Origin: Coleophoma eucalyptorum
Taxonomy: Eukaryota > Ascomycota > Leotiomycetes > Helotiales > Dermateaceae
DNA: 64,000 nucleotides
Direction of reading: 5' to 3'
NCBI GenBank assembly: GCA_026120035.1
Contig: JALRME010000007.1
Location: forward strand, 1,178,001-1,242,000
Numbering within the stretch: position 1 is the stretch's first letter; every line of letters starts with the position of its first letter. The translations under genes and the position numbers were made by a program. Positions 34,208 to 45,588 of the stretch are shown here, in pieces. The notes beneath the pieces were generated by a model. It saw only the letters and a list, made by a program, of their open reading frames with translations. It did no database searches and was not told the origin of the DNA.

Positions 34208-35878
34208 ATGACCAGCATTCAGAGAGATTTCTCGATACCTCAGAAAGCCTGTCATAATTGTCGCCGGCGGCGATTGAGATGTGATCGATCTCTTCCACAA
34301 TGCCACAAGTGCACGGGGTCTGGGCAAGAATGCCTTGGCTACCAAGCTCTCTTTCGATGGAATCAAGGCATAGCAAGCCGAGGCAAAATGATGGGAGTAT
34401 CGTATGGAGATGTTATCCAACCAACCCAAACGAAGCAACGAGGCGCATCTGGGGAGGATAAGTGTGGTCGGCTGGTAATGTCTCGACCATTGATAGACCC
34501 ACTTTTCCAGGACCTGACAAGCAGTCATAGATACTATCTCTCTTACTGTAAGCTACTTACACACAAAAAATGGCCTCTGCTATTGATAGGAATACTAACC
34601 AATTTTTTCAGTTGCCAATAGTTTTTTCAAGGATCTTGTTATCTACGATACCCCAAATATTAATCCACTTCGCGATCTGATTCCCATGGCGGGGGAACAC
34701 GCTGTATTGCGCTACATTATGATTGCAAGCTCCGCCCTGCACATCTCGAATGTCTCCAGTAAAAGAAACTCCTTATCTACCAAAGCACCAACACACCCAG
34801 GCACCATTGTACCCTCGCAGTCCATGGAGTATACATCACCAACTTCATACCGAGATGCTCTGTTAGCTAAGCAGCGTGCACTTCAGCTATTAAGTACGGC
34901 ATTGAACGATATGAAGACCGAGCTTGTCGACATTGCTCTGGCGACAGTGCTACTCTTTATTGAATGTGACCTCCTAGATTCTGGCAAAAATGATTGGAGA
35001 TTACATATCAATGGTGCTAGAACAATTATTAGGACTCTAGGACAACACTCAAAGTTGGGCGATCTCAAAATGAGCTCCTTACGTAGATGCTTGATATCGA
35101 ACTGCCTAGTGTACGTCACTTCACTTTGGTTCTTGCTAGAAGTGGCCACTGACCATATTTTAGGTACGATATCTTCGGTTCGGTTTCGACATGCCCAAAG
35201 CTTGTGGAAACACCTCAGAGCATCTCTTTTGATATCATACCACTGCTTCGTTTTGCAGAAGCAAACAATTACCTGTCATGCCCTGCGGTCCTGCTTCAAA
35301 CGCTTCTAGCAGCTTCTCAATTATCGAGGGAACTTCCGGGTGAACTAGCGACAAAAGACACGTCCAAGGTAGCGAAAGAGCGGGCTGAAGCTCTTCTTTG
35401 GACTACTCAATCCTTCGATCCCCTGGGTTGGGCAACAGAACTGCAGAAAATTTCCCCTCAATGCGATCTTGATAGTCGAATACACATAGCGTCTGCACAC
35501 AGAGCGGCCGTGTGTATATACATTTCTCGCATTCTGTTGTTGTTTTCACCAAGGCTCCAAATCCATGAAAACTTTGAGTCTCTAGTTTCGGATATCATTT
35601 TTCATCTTTCCTTCATTTCTCAAGATGATCCGCTCTTTAAGTCGGTTACTTGGCCCACCTTTGTTGCGGGAGCGGAAACTCGAGATCCGGAACGACAGGC
35701 TTGGGCAATGACAAGGCTACATCAGTTGTGGGGCTTCTTGCTTTGGGGCTATACCCGTAATATTATGGAGGTCCTTGCAGGAGTCTGGGAGAAAAGAGGT
35801 ACACAAACTGGTTCGGGCTCTGCCTTGGACTGGATTCAAGATCTGATGACATTGGATTTTGAATGTCTGATAGCATAA
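34208..35878 (+). CDS. Zn2Cys6 transcription factor with fungal-specific domain (PF11951 type)
   Basis: Exons 34208-34547, 34612-35110 and 35164-35878 (introns of 64 and 53 bp) join to 518 codons, 517 residues. The N-terminal zinc cluster is ACHNCRRRRLRCDRSL then QCHKCTGSGQEC: Cys15-X2-Cys18-X6-Cys25-X6-Cys32-X2-Cys35-X6-Cys42, an intact binuclear cluster. The rest resembles the fungal transcription factor domain 2 family, with VLRYIMIASSALHISN, YRDALLAKQRALQLLSTAL and IALATVLLFIECDL. ATG at 34208 is the first in frame; the frame upstream opens with GTG. The divergent MFS exporter is the natural candidate target. Such regulators bind DNA as dimers at CGG-containing sites in the nucleus. Confidence 0.92.
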
Positions 35879-37056
35879 CATTATAGACTATCCTAAGCAG
35901 GCATGATTGTGGTGGTTTCAAAACAATGATCGTTAGTCTGGTGCAATAGTATAGAGGACTCTAAGACCAAACCCGAAGGTTTTATTACAAGGTTTTATAT
36001 CACTAAGTGGAGGAGCTAATAGACTCTGGATAGGGCTGTCGCGTAAGATAGCTTTATAGACCACCAAAGAAGCAACATTACACCCTAAGCGAGGAAACGT
36101 GCTACCTTAGAGGTCTTTTTACTTCCGTACCTATCTTATGTTTAAAGTCAAATCCTTATGTGATATGCTTTGTTTAGACTCTAGGCGTCGATCAAGTACT
36201 TAAGGCAGGACTCTTACAGTCTGTTTTAATCAAAAGCTTTTCGATTTACAAATACCCTTCCAACCCTATGTGCGTTTCGTTTAATACTTTATGAATTGTT
36301 AGGCTACTTGATAACATTAAACTATGCTCTAAATACCTCAGGATTCTATGATGTCTTATATATATAGCTCTATCACTCTCAGTTAGAAGCTCTTCAGCGG
36401 ATATATGATTTGTATTTCTCTATATTTATCTTGATTATATGTAAAATGCTAGGGTTCTTAAATCTAGATAAGGTTCAGGGTTTCCTCTCCTTGACCAAAT
36501 ATCGCCCGGTCACTAGCCGTGGGAACATACCATCAAATATGAACAAAAGCAGAAGACAAACTGCTTGGGACGTGAACAAAAGAACAGGAAAAATTTCCAC
36601 GTGACATATTCAACCTCTTCAGATCGAAGTTGGTCTTGTTGACTTACTTCATCTGTTCTTCTAGTCTCTTCGATAGTCAAGAGCCACAGAAGATCGATTG
36701 AAAACCTACCTAAGAGGAGCCTTGACATCTTTGACAAAGATTAACTGGATTACAGCTTTCCAAAGACGCAATTCTTTCTAATTCAACTTGTCGTATTTCA
36801 ACCTTGGTCAAGACCGGTTGCGAAACTTCAAGTACAGTCGTCCTGCAAGTCGTCCTGCAACCTGTTCAGTCGCGCACAAAGATTCACTCGGATCGAAACT
36901 GGCGCTACATGATTCTTCTCGCTCTCGAGTCAGAAAGCTCAGCACGAATTGCCACCTCCACAACTTCTTATTTCTCTTTTCTCTTCCTTTGTCTCAGCGC
37001 AGCGCACATTTTGTATCCACTTGGTACAAAGTGGTACTTTACAATATCTAGCAGCC
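35879..37056. other. AT-rich gene-free stretch, possible decayed repeat; then promoter
   Basis: From about 35880 to 36480 the sequence is AT- and TpA-rich with stops in all frames, as expected of an old RIP-mutated repeat, though no terminal repeat or transposase remnant is visible. From about 36600 to 37056 lies the promoter and leader of the 2EXR gene. Confidence 0.45.
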
Positions 37057-38306
37057 ATGACTTCAATGGGCCTAGAACCACAGCAGACAAGCAGAGTTGA
37101 TACTCTCTCGTCTTTATCAGGTAAAGATAAGAGTGATGCTACCTTGTTACATTGACTGATATCATTCAGTCTCCACTCCAAAAGGCCTTACAACAAGTTG
37201 TAGGAGCGATCCAGCATACCTGTATAGCAAATCCTTCAATACAGACAAATCCTTCAACTGTAAGCCGTCTAAAGTTCATTATCAGCTCGATCTGACAAAT
37301 CCTAGTTTGTTACGATCTCTACAAGTACAAGCCGCTGAAGCACAAATTGACAAAGTTCCATGTCTTTGAAAAGCTTCCTCTTGAAGTTCGATGCATGATC
37401 TGGATAGCATCGCTTCCAGGACCACGGCTGATATATGTCGAAACACAAAAACAGTTTAGTGATGTTGAGGATGAAGAAGACGAAGATGCCTTTGACATTG
37501 TCTCAGGAATAGAAAGATGCGGTTGCCGCGTGGTGCTCCTAGCAACCACTCGAGAGTCTCGATCGATCGCCCTGAGAATATACAATGTCCTACTATCGCA
37601 AGCTCCCTACGTTCCCAGCCCAGATCATACCTTCAAGGACTCAGTTAACGTCTTTATTGACTTCGAGATGGATACTCTTTGCACGATTCTTGATCTTGCG
37701 CTTCTGGACTTCCTTATCTGCTTTCCACGCCTGAAAATCAAGAATCTTGCCTTGGTAATCAAAGATCTATGCCCCTACGACTTTGAGAGCTGGAAGCATC
37801 TTCTGGGGCGCTTGCCACAGATCCAAAACTTGACATTCGTACTTGGAATGCCCCAGGACAGAACTATGGCTATTCAACATAAGTCACTCGAGAGGGCTTT
37901 GATGGGTCAGCTCCCGTGTCTGACCAGTGTATTAAGCTGTTGGTCTAGCGACTGGCCGGATTTCTGGAGTTCATTGGCCTTGTACGAGAGATTTCATTCA
38001 GATGACGACATGAAGGATGCATTTGCGGGTTTTGTGGTGGATAAGTCCCAATGGAACCATGTCAATTTCGATACAGCAATGTATGTGGAAAAGGAACAAG
38101 GCTCTTGTATCTGGAGAGGATTTCTCAAGACAGAAATGACGGAGATCGACTGGGTGTTGGCATATGGGGATGGGTCCGAAGAGCTTGCCAACATTCGTCC
38201 TATGGGTGAAGATTTTCCCTGGGTCGCAGAAAATGTGTGCTTTGACAACGGAAGACTGCTGACGCCATCCCCTGGAGCGGCAGTAAATATCACTCGATTT
38301 GACTGA
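37057..38306 (+). CDS. 2EXR-domain protein
   Basis: Exons 37057-37120, 37170-37259 and 37306-38306 (introns of 49 and 46 bp; GTAAAG and GTAAGC donors; CTGAT and CTGAC branch sites) join to 385 codons, 384 residues. The long third-exon frame lacks a good ATG of its own, and the two short upstream exons join it in phase from MTSMGLEPQQ. Residues 69 onward, FHVFEKLPLEVRCMIWIASL then PGPRLIYV, match the 2EXR domain (PF20150), common in expanded families of plant-associated and other Pezizomycotina. An acidic patch (EDEEDEDAF) follows. No enzyme motif, signal peptide or membrane helix is seen. The role of this family is unknown. It lies between the two Zn2Cys6 genes. Confidence 0.85.
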
Positions 38307-39315
38307 TTTTTCGAAAGGGAGTGCGCGGTGGGTGGGTTGGTGTTGTTCAGCTATTTGTTTGGGTTAAGAGGTATGGTTTTCTTTAAATGCGCCCTCCCAC
38401 GAGGCCAAGGAAGGGATGCAAGGTGGGCGGACTGGCATGGGAATTTAGAGACAGCCTTGTCTGTCCCACAGTATTTGTACCTATGGACGCGAATGTAGCC
38501 AGTAAGAGGGTCCTATCGTCGTCTAGGGAGAGTATCTCCGCAGACATCGATAACGGGGGCCGCGATCGCAAAATTCTATCATGTGCTGTAGAACTTCCCA
38601 AACTCTATGTGTAAGCCATCCCATTTCCACGGAAATGGTGCTCCTGGCTTCCGGGTCAGCCTATGGTTCTTCCCCGACTCGCACGATGGTCGCCCATCCT
38701 ATGTTTACTGGTCCATAACAGTTGTCTTTCTTCAAGAGCTGCTGCTATGAGCATTTAGATATCTAGTGTTTGTCGAGGGTTGAAAAAGTCGGCTCACTCA
38801 CCTCTTGCGATAAGAGCTCCATTCATTATTTGCACCACGGACTTGTCATCCGGACCATTCAGATCAATGGTGTAAAATGGGACATGGATGGACACCGTGT
38901 TTCCCCGCGACGATCGGGGTCCTGTCTGGATCCCCTCACCTCAACAAGTAACACCATCTCTTCGGACGGCGAATGAGCCAGGTCAACTTACGAAGAGTAT
39001 TGCACAAGGTAGTGGTAGTGTCATTCTAGATTGGTTTGGGTGTTGCCTGCGGAGGATTCTCATGAAGTTGCCCAAAGCATTTGCACTACACTACTTTCGC
39101 TAGCAGATCGAGATCGAATTTCTAACACCAAGGATCCCCCCCACAGACAACGCTATATAACACCCAGCACCCCTCGGCATCGCGCGAAAAGTTTACCAGC
39201 CTTTGAACCCAGCTGCGCCAATGTGTTTTTATCGGCCTTGGAATTGTCGGGGTTGTCAAAATCATACGACGGCAAATCATCCACGGTAGCAGAAGCTGCT
39301 GTACCTGCAGGAGTC
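38307..39315. other. Intergenic, 3' flank of 2EXR gene and promoter of NirA-like regulator
   Basis: Short frames only. The frame of the downstream regulator is open back to 39031 but without an ATG before 39316, so it is treated as leader. Confidence 0.5.
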
Positions 39316-41885
39316 ATGGAGGAAGTAAGCAGCAGCTCCAAGAGAAGCCTCGTGGATGACACTAGCAACCCGAAGAGGAGTCGCGGTCTCGGGGTTGTTA
39401 CTCCTAATGCCTGTACGGAATGCCGCAAGAAGAGGGCTAAGGTCTGCCCTCGTTCAAGCTGTTTCGCATCTCTGCTGACTTTTGAAAAGTGCGATGGCAA
39501 GAACCCATGTGGGAGATGTGCTTCACAGAGAGGTATCAAGTGTATTTATGAAGTGCCAGTGCGCCAATCGAAGGAGAACATGCGAAACGAGATCGAGCAG
39601 CTACGGAAGCATCAACTGCAGACCGATCGTATCCTGGCGGCTCTGTCAGCCAAAGGTCGAGCCGATGTCGTGCTGGAGCAGTTGCGAAGGGGAGAAAGCC
39701 TTGACTATATATCTGATTCCATCGAAAAAACCATACAGTCAAACGCACCTATGGATGCAAATATCACAACATACGAGCGTGTGAGTGACCAGGAAACCAT
39801 AAAGAATGCCTTGAACCCAGCACAGACTACAATTGCGGCACCACTCATGACACTTTCATTGAATGATGCGTTTGAAGCTGGCTTGAATTCTCGATTTTCT
39901 GGATCAAATATGGGACAGGCACGGAGCCAGATGAGTGATCTGCAAAGTTGGCAGACATCTGCGACTCCAGATTCAAATAACTCAGCGCAGATGGCTTGGA
40001 CATCCGGTTCTGGATCGTTCGACCTGGGGCCTCGATCACAGGTATCTGGATTCAAATTTCCAGCAATCGGAACGTCTAATGACCAAACCACAGCATATTC
40101 TGAGGCAGATAGTGCCGTTAATGAAGCGAGAAGTGTCGGACAAGGTACCATTCTTGGGCCAGATTTTGGGGTGGAAGGGCAGTCATTTCAACGTGCAGGC
40201 TATGAAAAGTCCTGGACTGCAGTGACTGATGACTCTGCTCTCGTGGAACATTTAATGGCGTTGTACTTTTGCTGGGAATATCCTACATTTGCCTCTTTAA
40301 GCAAGGAGCATTTCTTAGAACATTTCAGGATGGGTAAGCCAAAGTTCTGTTCATCGCTTCTGGTCAACTCTATCCTGAGTCTTGGCTGTAGGTTTTCAAC
40401 ACATGTAGGAGCCCGTGTCAACCCCGAGGATTCTCAAACTGCTGGAGATCACTTCTTCGCCGAGGCTACACGGCTCTTGAACCTAGAGGAAGATCGACAT
40501 ATTTTAACAACGGTTCAGGCATTGGGATTGATGGCGATAAGAGAAGCTAGTTGTGGGCGAACAAGTGAGAGTGTCTTCCTGGCAGGTCAGGCTATAAGAA
40601 TGGCTATTGAAATGGGCCTACATACGGATTCAGGGCAAAGTATGGATGGTGAAGTATCCCCAGAGGAAAGGGCTGTCAGGGCTGCAACGTTTTGGGGCGC
40701 GTTTTCTCTTGATCAGTGAGTACTGTTTATGAAAGTGATATTGATGACTTGCTAAAAACTCGCAGGGCATGGTCACTATCAATAGGAAGATTGCCACGTT
40801 TTTCAAGAGATACCAACCTGGTAGCGAAACCAGATATCATAGACCATGTTGAAAGGTCTTCGTGGATACCATATACAGACGATGGTAACATCATCTCTCC
40901 ATGCAATTTTCAATGACTGAGTATCCAGGTGCAGGTGCGCCTCTAGAAAGAAATTGCATTCAACCGTCGAACGTCCGAAGTGTGTTCGCCACTTTTTGCG
41001 AGCTCTCCGAAATCGTACATCAACACCTCTACACCTTTTATTCTCCAGGAAACAACGTTAATAGCAAGAAACTTCTTGACGTCTACACAAAGTATCTCAG
41101 TTGGTACGAGGAGATCCCATCAGCCCTTCGACTCGGTCAGAACTTCACCCCTGCAGTTTTGTTTGCACAGTAAGCTGTGCTACGCGAGCCTATATCAATC
41201 TTCACTGACAAATTGTAGCATGTATTACCACTTTGCAATCCTCCTCCTCTTCCGACCATTTATCAAGCTTCAGTTCACCGATTCGAGTGTCTCTCCCAGT
41301 GAGGTCTGCAACCAAGCCGCCGATGCAATCTCGGCACTCCTAAATTCCCATTCAAGACTATATACTCTACGACGCACACCATCCTTTGTGCCATACTTTG
41401 TCCTAACTTCGAGTATCACGCATCTCGTCACACTCGGTAATGAAGGCTCCGACCCCGAGAAATTTTTGCAGACTCTCTCGGATCTAAGAGACATGAAAGG
41501 ATGCCACGGCTTCGCCAATCGAGCTTACAATATAATCCGCTTCCTGGTTCACCATTGGAACGTTCCCATCGATATCTCCGCCATTGACGACACAGAAATC
41601 GTCGAGGTGCCGGATACCAACGAAAACCCTGAAGACCCAGTTAAGATCAAAATTGAGGACAACAAAATCGTCAAGGTTCAAGATCTCTGTCGTCCATCAC
41701 CTACAAGCGCGAATTTATTCTGCCCGAATATGCAAACTACTGACTGGTCGACGGGTATCGGACGCGTGCAACGCGAAGATGAGAATCCGCTGTTCTGGCC
41801 CTTCCCTATGCAAGGGAAACCCATGTTCGGGATGGGTATCATGCTAGCCACAGCAGGTTTTGCTGTTCTGGGGAGTATATCGTAA
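39316..41885 (+). CDS. Zn2Cys6 transcription factor, NirA/xylanolytic-activator type
   Basis: Exons 39316-39441, 39490-40715, 40766-40884, 40929-41169 and 41219-41885 join to 793 codons, 792 residues; introns are 48, 50, 44 and 49 bp. The zinc cluster reads ACTECRKKRAK/CDGKNPCGRC and ends in GIKC: Cys33-X2-Cys36-X6-Cys43-X5-Cys49-X2-Cys52-X7-Cys60, intact only when intron 1 is removed. A short linker and a basic/coiled segment (NMRNEIEQLRKHQLQTDRIL) follow. The middle homology region (PF04082) includes ALYFCWEYPTFASLSKEHFL, GLMAIREASCGR and AIRMAIEMGLH. The C-terminus holds FWPFPMQGKPMFGMGIM. The overall pattern resembles regulators annotated as nitrogen-assimilation factor NirA-like, but no nitrate genes are nearby and the target is unknown. 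Intron 1 has the weak donor GTCTGC. Confidence 0.92.
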
Positions 41886-42990
41886 GGGAAGAGGTCCTAA
41901 TTGTGATTGTGCATCAAGACGTGAGAGAGAAGAGGTTATAGGTGGCGTTTGGGTCCTTCATTTCAAGCATACCTATTTCATTGGCAACTCGTTTTTGGGA
42001 TCCTGAAGCAAGAACAGGCAATTTGGCGCCAAAACTCAGGATGCGTAGAGCTATGACATTCGGTGCGGTGTGGTGAAAATGGGACATCAAGGGTATGGCC
42101 TAGATTGTGGACACGGATAATATACCCCATGAGCCTTTTCAAGCGTTTTCAATGAATTCTTGTTTTCTCCCTTTTTCATTTATTCATATATCCGAGTGGT
42201 TCCTCTTTTGGGTGTTGCGCATGCACAAATATGGTTTCAGTAAGGGGCATGTCCCCTTTCCCAAGCAAGCGAGGAATTCAGACAAGTGCGGAAATAAGTT
42301 TTTTCTCCTTTTACGCTTTTCTTTTGTTCCGAAAGTGTGTACTATGGTTTCAAGGGTCAAAAGTTGTGATTCAGAAGACTTGATTGAGAAGACAAAGGCA
42401 AAGTGAAGTAAGATGTAAGTGGGGTTCCATTTCCTTTTCTCCCGGTCTCTCGAGATGCTATATGCTATCTACTATCATTAACTTCATTCATTCATTCCCA
42501 ATCCGAATTCTGTTTTCTCGCTCATCTCGAGAGTCTTCGGGGTTCCCAATCAAAAAATCAATATCAAAGAAGAAGAATCTGATGATACAGATATGCGCCA
42601 TTTCCCTTCCCTTATGCCCAATAGTAACGCCTGTTTTCCGAGAAACTCCAGATGTGATTTTCTTTATTGGTTTATCCCATTTTTCCGCATCTGTTGCGTT
42701 TCCCAGAAGAAGAAAAAGAACGCCTCTACTACAAAAAGTGCGGGTATATATATTCATCGGCTTGCCTTGTTGCTGCTTCTTTATTGTCGTGATTGCGTGG
42801 TTCGTTGTTTCGAGCGTTGTGCGATGGTTGACATCGCTTGGCGCTCTCTCTCCCTCTCCTAAAACCGCGCAATGGGTCGGAGCTTGAAGCGAGTTGTGGA
42901 GTCAGAATAAGGCTCGCACGTTGATGGTTGAAAGAATATCGTGGTAATGACAGTCATTCATCCCCAAGAACTATGGTAACGCTTCGCAGC
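41886..42990. other. Intergenic, convergent 3' flanks
   Basis: Lies between the 3' ends of the NirA-like gene (+) and the bHLH gene (-). Frames near 42384-42887 are Ser/Phe-rich shadows with no family resemblance. Nothing else recognised. Confidence 0.5.
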
Positions 42991-44449
42991 TTAACCTAAG
43001 ATGCCATCGAGTTCGAATCCTGTTCTGGATGGTCTGCTCTGTCTCATCTGCTGGTGTTGCTGCTGCTGCTGTTGTTGCTGTTGCTGTTGCTGTTGCTGCG
43101 ATTGAGACTGTCTTTGGGCATTAGGGTTTGATGTTGAAGACAGCATCAAGATCTCAAAGGCCTCAACCCGTGCTTTAAGTTGTGCGTTCTCGCGGCAAAT
43201 GTGCTTATTGCGCTTTTCGAGATGCGCAATATATTCTGTGGCCTTGGCCAGGACGGTTGCCTTGATGAAGGGTTAATAGGGTATTCGGTAGCAAGAGGCT
43301 GGAAGAAACTAACCTTGTTCAATTTATGTGCTGGTGTCAAACCTTGTAGATCCTCCTCTCCATCATCAATGTCCTCATCCTCACCTCTCGAGTTCTTCTT
43401 GACCATGACTCTCAAGCTTGGTACTGAATCTCTCAATGCGGCGATCTTGTCGTTGAGATTCGTTCGGTAGCGCTTCTCAATCATGTTATGCGCCGTCTTC
43501 TTTAGTGGCTGCTGGTGTTTCCGAGCTAATGATGGACGCGAGTTCTCTCGGCTGTGGTGCTCATGCTCCATGGCCATATCGCAATCATCCTCGTCGTACT
43601 CCTCCTCCTCTGGGCTGCTCTTGCGCTTACGTCGGTTCAGAAGTTGCTGCTCGCCTTGCTCGGGACTGCTGGCGCTGCTGGGGCTGCCAGGGTAGCTTTG
43701 TGAGTTCATGCGTTGGGGCATGGCGATGTTGCGCAGCTTGGCCTCCTCGCTGGGTGAGAGCGTTGTGAAGACCATTTGTTGCTGGCGTGGTTGAGGAAGG
43801 GAGAAGGGCTGAGCACCCATGGCAGGTCGGTTCCAGGAGAGTGGCGTTGAGTAGAGATTCTGCTCGTCGGTAAAGGTGTTGCCATCATTGGTGATGGAGA
43901 CAGATCGGGGGTTAATGCTGTTCATAATCGGGGACTCGGGCTCGAGCTTCAACTCAGGGAAGTATTCGCTCGTGGGAGATAATGAGAGGGCTTTGTCACA
44001 CGATTCACTGTTCGTGGCAGCGTCCCAGCACATCCAGTCCTCCACGGTGCCGAAGTTATCGAGAGCTGATGGTTGGAGGGTTCGGGTTTGCGTCTTGGCC
44101 CTTGGACTTGAGATGGCTTCTGATGAACCGCGGGGCAAGAGGTAGGTTGGGTGTGGGAAAGAGGTCGATGCTGGAGAAGTAGGCGTTGCGAGGAAGGAAT
44201 CGGTTCCGGAGCTGGGGAGATCCTCGTTCGAGCTGTCAAGTTTTGGCTCTTCCTCGTTACTGCTGATCACGTCGTCCCAAAAGCGGAAGGGAGAAGTAGA
44301 TGTGATGTTCTGCGTTTCAATTGACTTAGTATGGGGATTGCTGGGTCGGCGCGACGCGATGCCCGTGGAGCCGAACATACCTGTGGGCGTTGGGTTACTA
44401 ATGAAAAGTAATCAACCGATGGCGATTTGCAAAGAGCAGTGCTAGACAT
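42991..44449 (-). CDS. bHLH transcription factor, SREBP type
   Basis: Exons 44449-44381, 44309-43314 and 43260-42991 (introns of 71 and 53 bp; the first has GTATGT donor and TACTAAG branch) join to 445 codons, 444 residues. The first exon gives [20 protein letters not shown] and joins to [15 protein letters not shown] Ser/Pro-rich N-terminus is followed by an acidic patch and the bHLH: basic region [17 protein letters not shown] with Tyr304 in place of Arg, the SREBP hallmark, helix 1, an acidic loop of about 25 residues ([11 protein letters not shown]), then [20 protein letters not shown] and a leucine-zipper-like extension. The tail is a Gln-rich tract (about 17 Q) and FELDGILG. No membrane helix is present, so it is not a membrane-anchored precursor. 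It probably binds E-box or SRE-like sites in the nucleus. Confidence 0.93.
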
Positions 44450-45588
44450 TTAGCTGGCTCCAGTTGTCTTCCAGTCTTGGAAGAAGGTTCAAAGCAACAA
44501 GAGAATATTCAAGCTGGCGGGCTGGCTGGCTGATATAAAAAAAAGTCGTGATGCGATGTATTCGGACGGGTGTGGCGGGGTGTGGGTCGAGATATTGGAC
44601 AAGGTCAGATAGGGCTGTAATGGTGGTGGTGGTGGTGGTTGTAGTAGTGTGACTTGGATATGATATGATACTGATATGATAGGAACAGAAGTAGAGGGCG
44701 AACTGCACCCTCGGGAATATATATTTCGAGCATAGTAAACAATAAAGCCGTGCCAGTATGCGACCCAACAGAATTAAGATGACAACCACGAAGGAGTGGC
44801 AGCTGGCTGTTGCAAAACTTTGACTCTGCGGCGGTTCTTCCTCGTCATCGTACGACAGTCTTCCCACAGTCGACTCACTCCCCACACCAAAGCCTCTACG
44901 CGAGAGGCTGCAGACGAGCACGACGAGAACGAGAAAGTACACCGCAGACACGGATCTAGATGACAGGATTCCCGTGACTGCGGAGCCCGCCGATGGGGAA
45001 AGGACAGGTCGAGCACGGGGGTACACAGTGCCCACGGCTTTGGAGGACGGCAAGGGAAGCAGACTCAGCACGACCTCCAGCAGCGTCCAGCCTGCAACTG
45101 CCCTTCCCCGTACCCGACGACCACCCATACGGACGTACAGGCGAGCAGGCGGGAGCATCAGCGGGCTCGAGGCAAGATGCCTGAAACCCAGCCCCGATGT
45201 GATACGTCGATGAGGTCGTGGGCATACGATTCTGACCTGGAATGGGCTGATCCTGACCGGGCTAAAGGCCTGGAGAGCGCCAAAAATAGGGGCTGCTGCC
45301 CCGGCCAGCCAATCACACCCCGTGGGCCCGGCGAACCACCGTCGGATGCTGCCGGGTTGCATCTGCCGGGTGCTATTGGCTGGCTAAGCGGGTCCCGTCG
45401 CTCCCCAAAGCAGTAATATTCTACTCTAGTCAACGCTGGATGTCGGTCTCATCTCGCCCTCCTGTCGCCCTCCTCTTTGACTCTGTCTTCGTTCGAGAGT
45501 TGCACGTCGCTTGTGAGAATGAGCTGATATGAGCTGATGGTGGTCTTCTTTCACGTCCTACTTTCCCATTCTTGCTCATTTTTCGTGC
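44450..45588. other. Promoter / possible long 5' leader of the bHLH gene
   Basis: Holds a GT-rich (GTG)n stretch near 44620-44645 and GC-rich sequence from about 44880 to 45380. A 306-codon minus-strand frame (45362-44442) runs through it and overlaps the bHLH start codon; I do not call it a gene (see findings and rejections). Confidence 0.45.

Noticed and set aside
43010..43019. GTTCGAATCC, a tRNA B-box-like sequence
   Set aside because: It lies inside the last coding exon of the bHLH gene (antisense of GFELDG) and no acceptor stem, anticodon arm or fitting A box surrounds it.
44442..45362. 306-codon minus-strand frame as a protein gene
   Set aside because: Low-complexity Thr, Ser and Leu runs, no domain, and it overlaps the promoter and start codon of the bHLH gene; kept only as a possible upstream frame.
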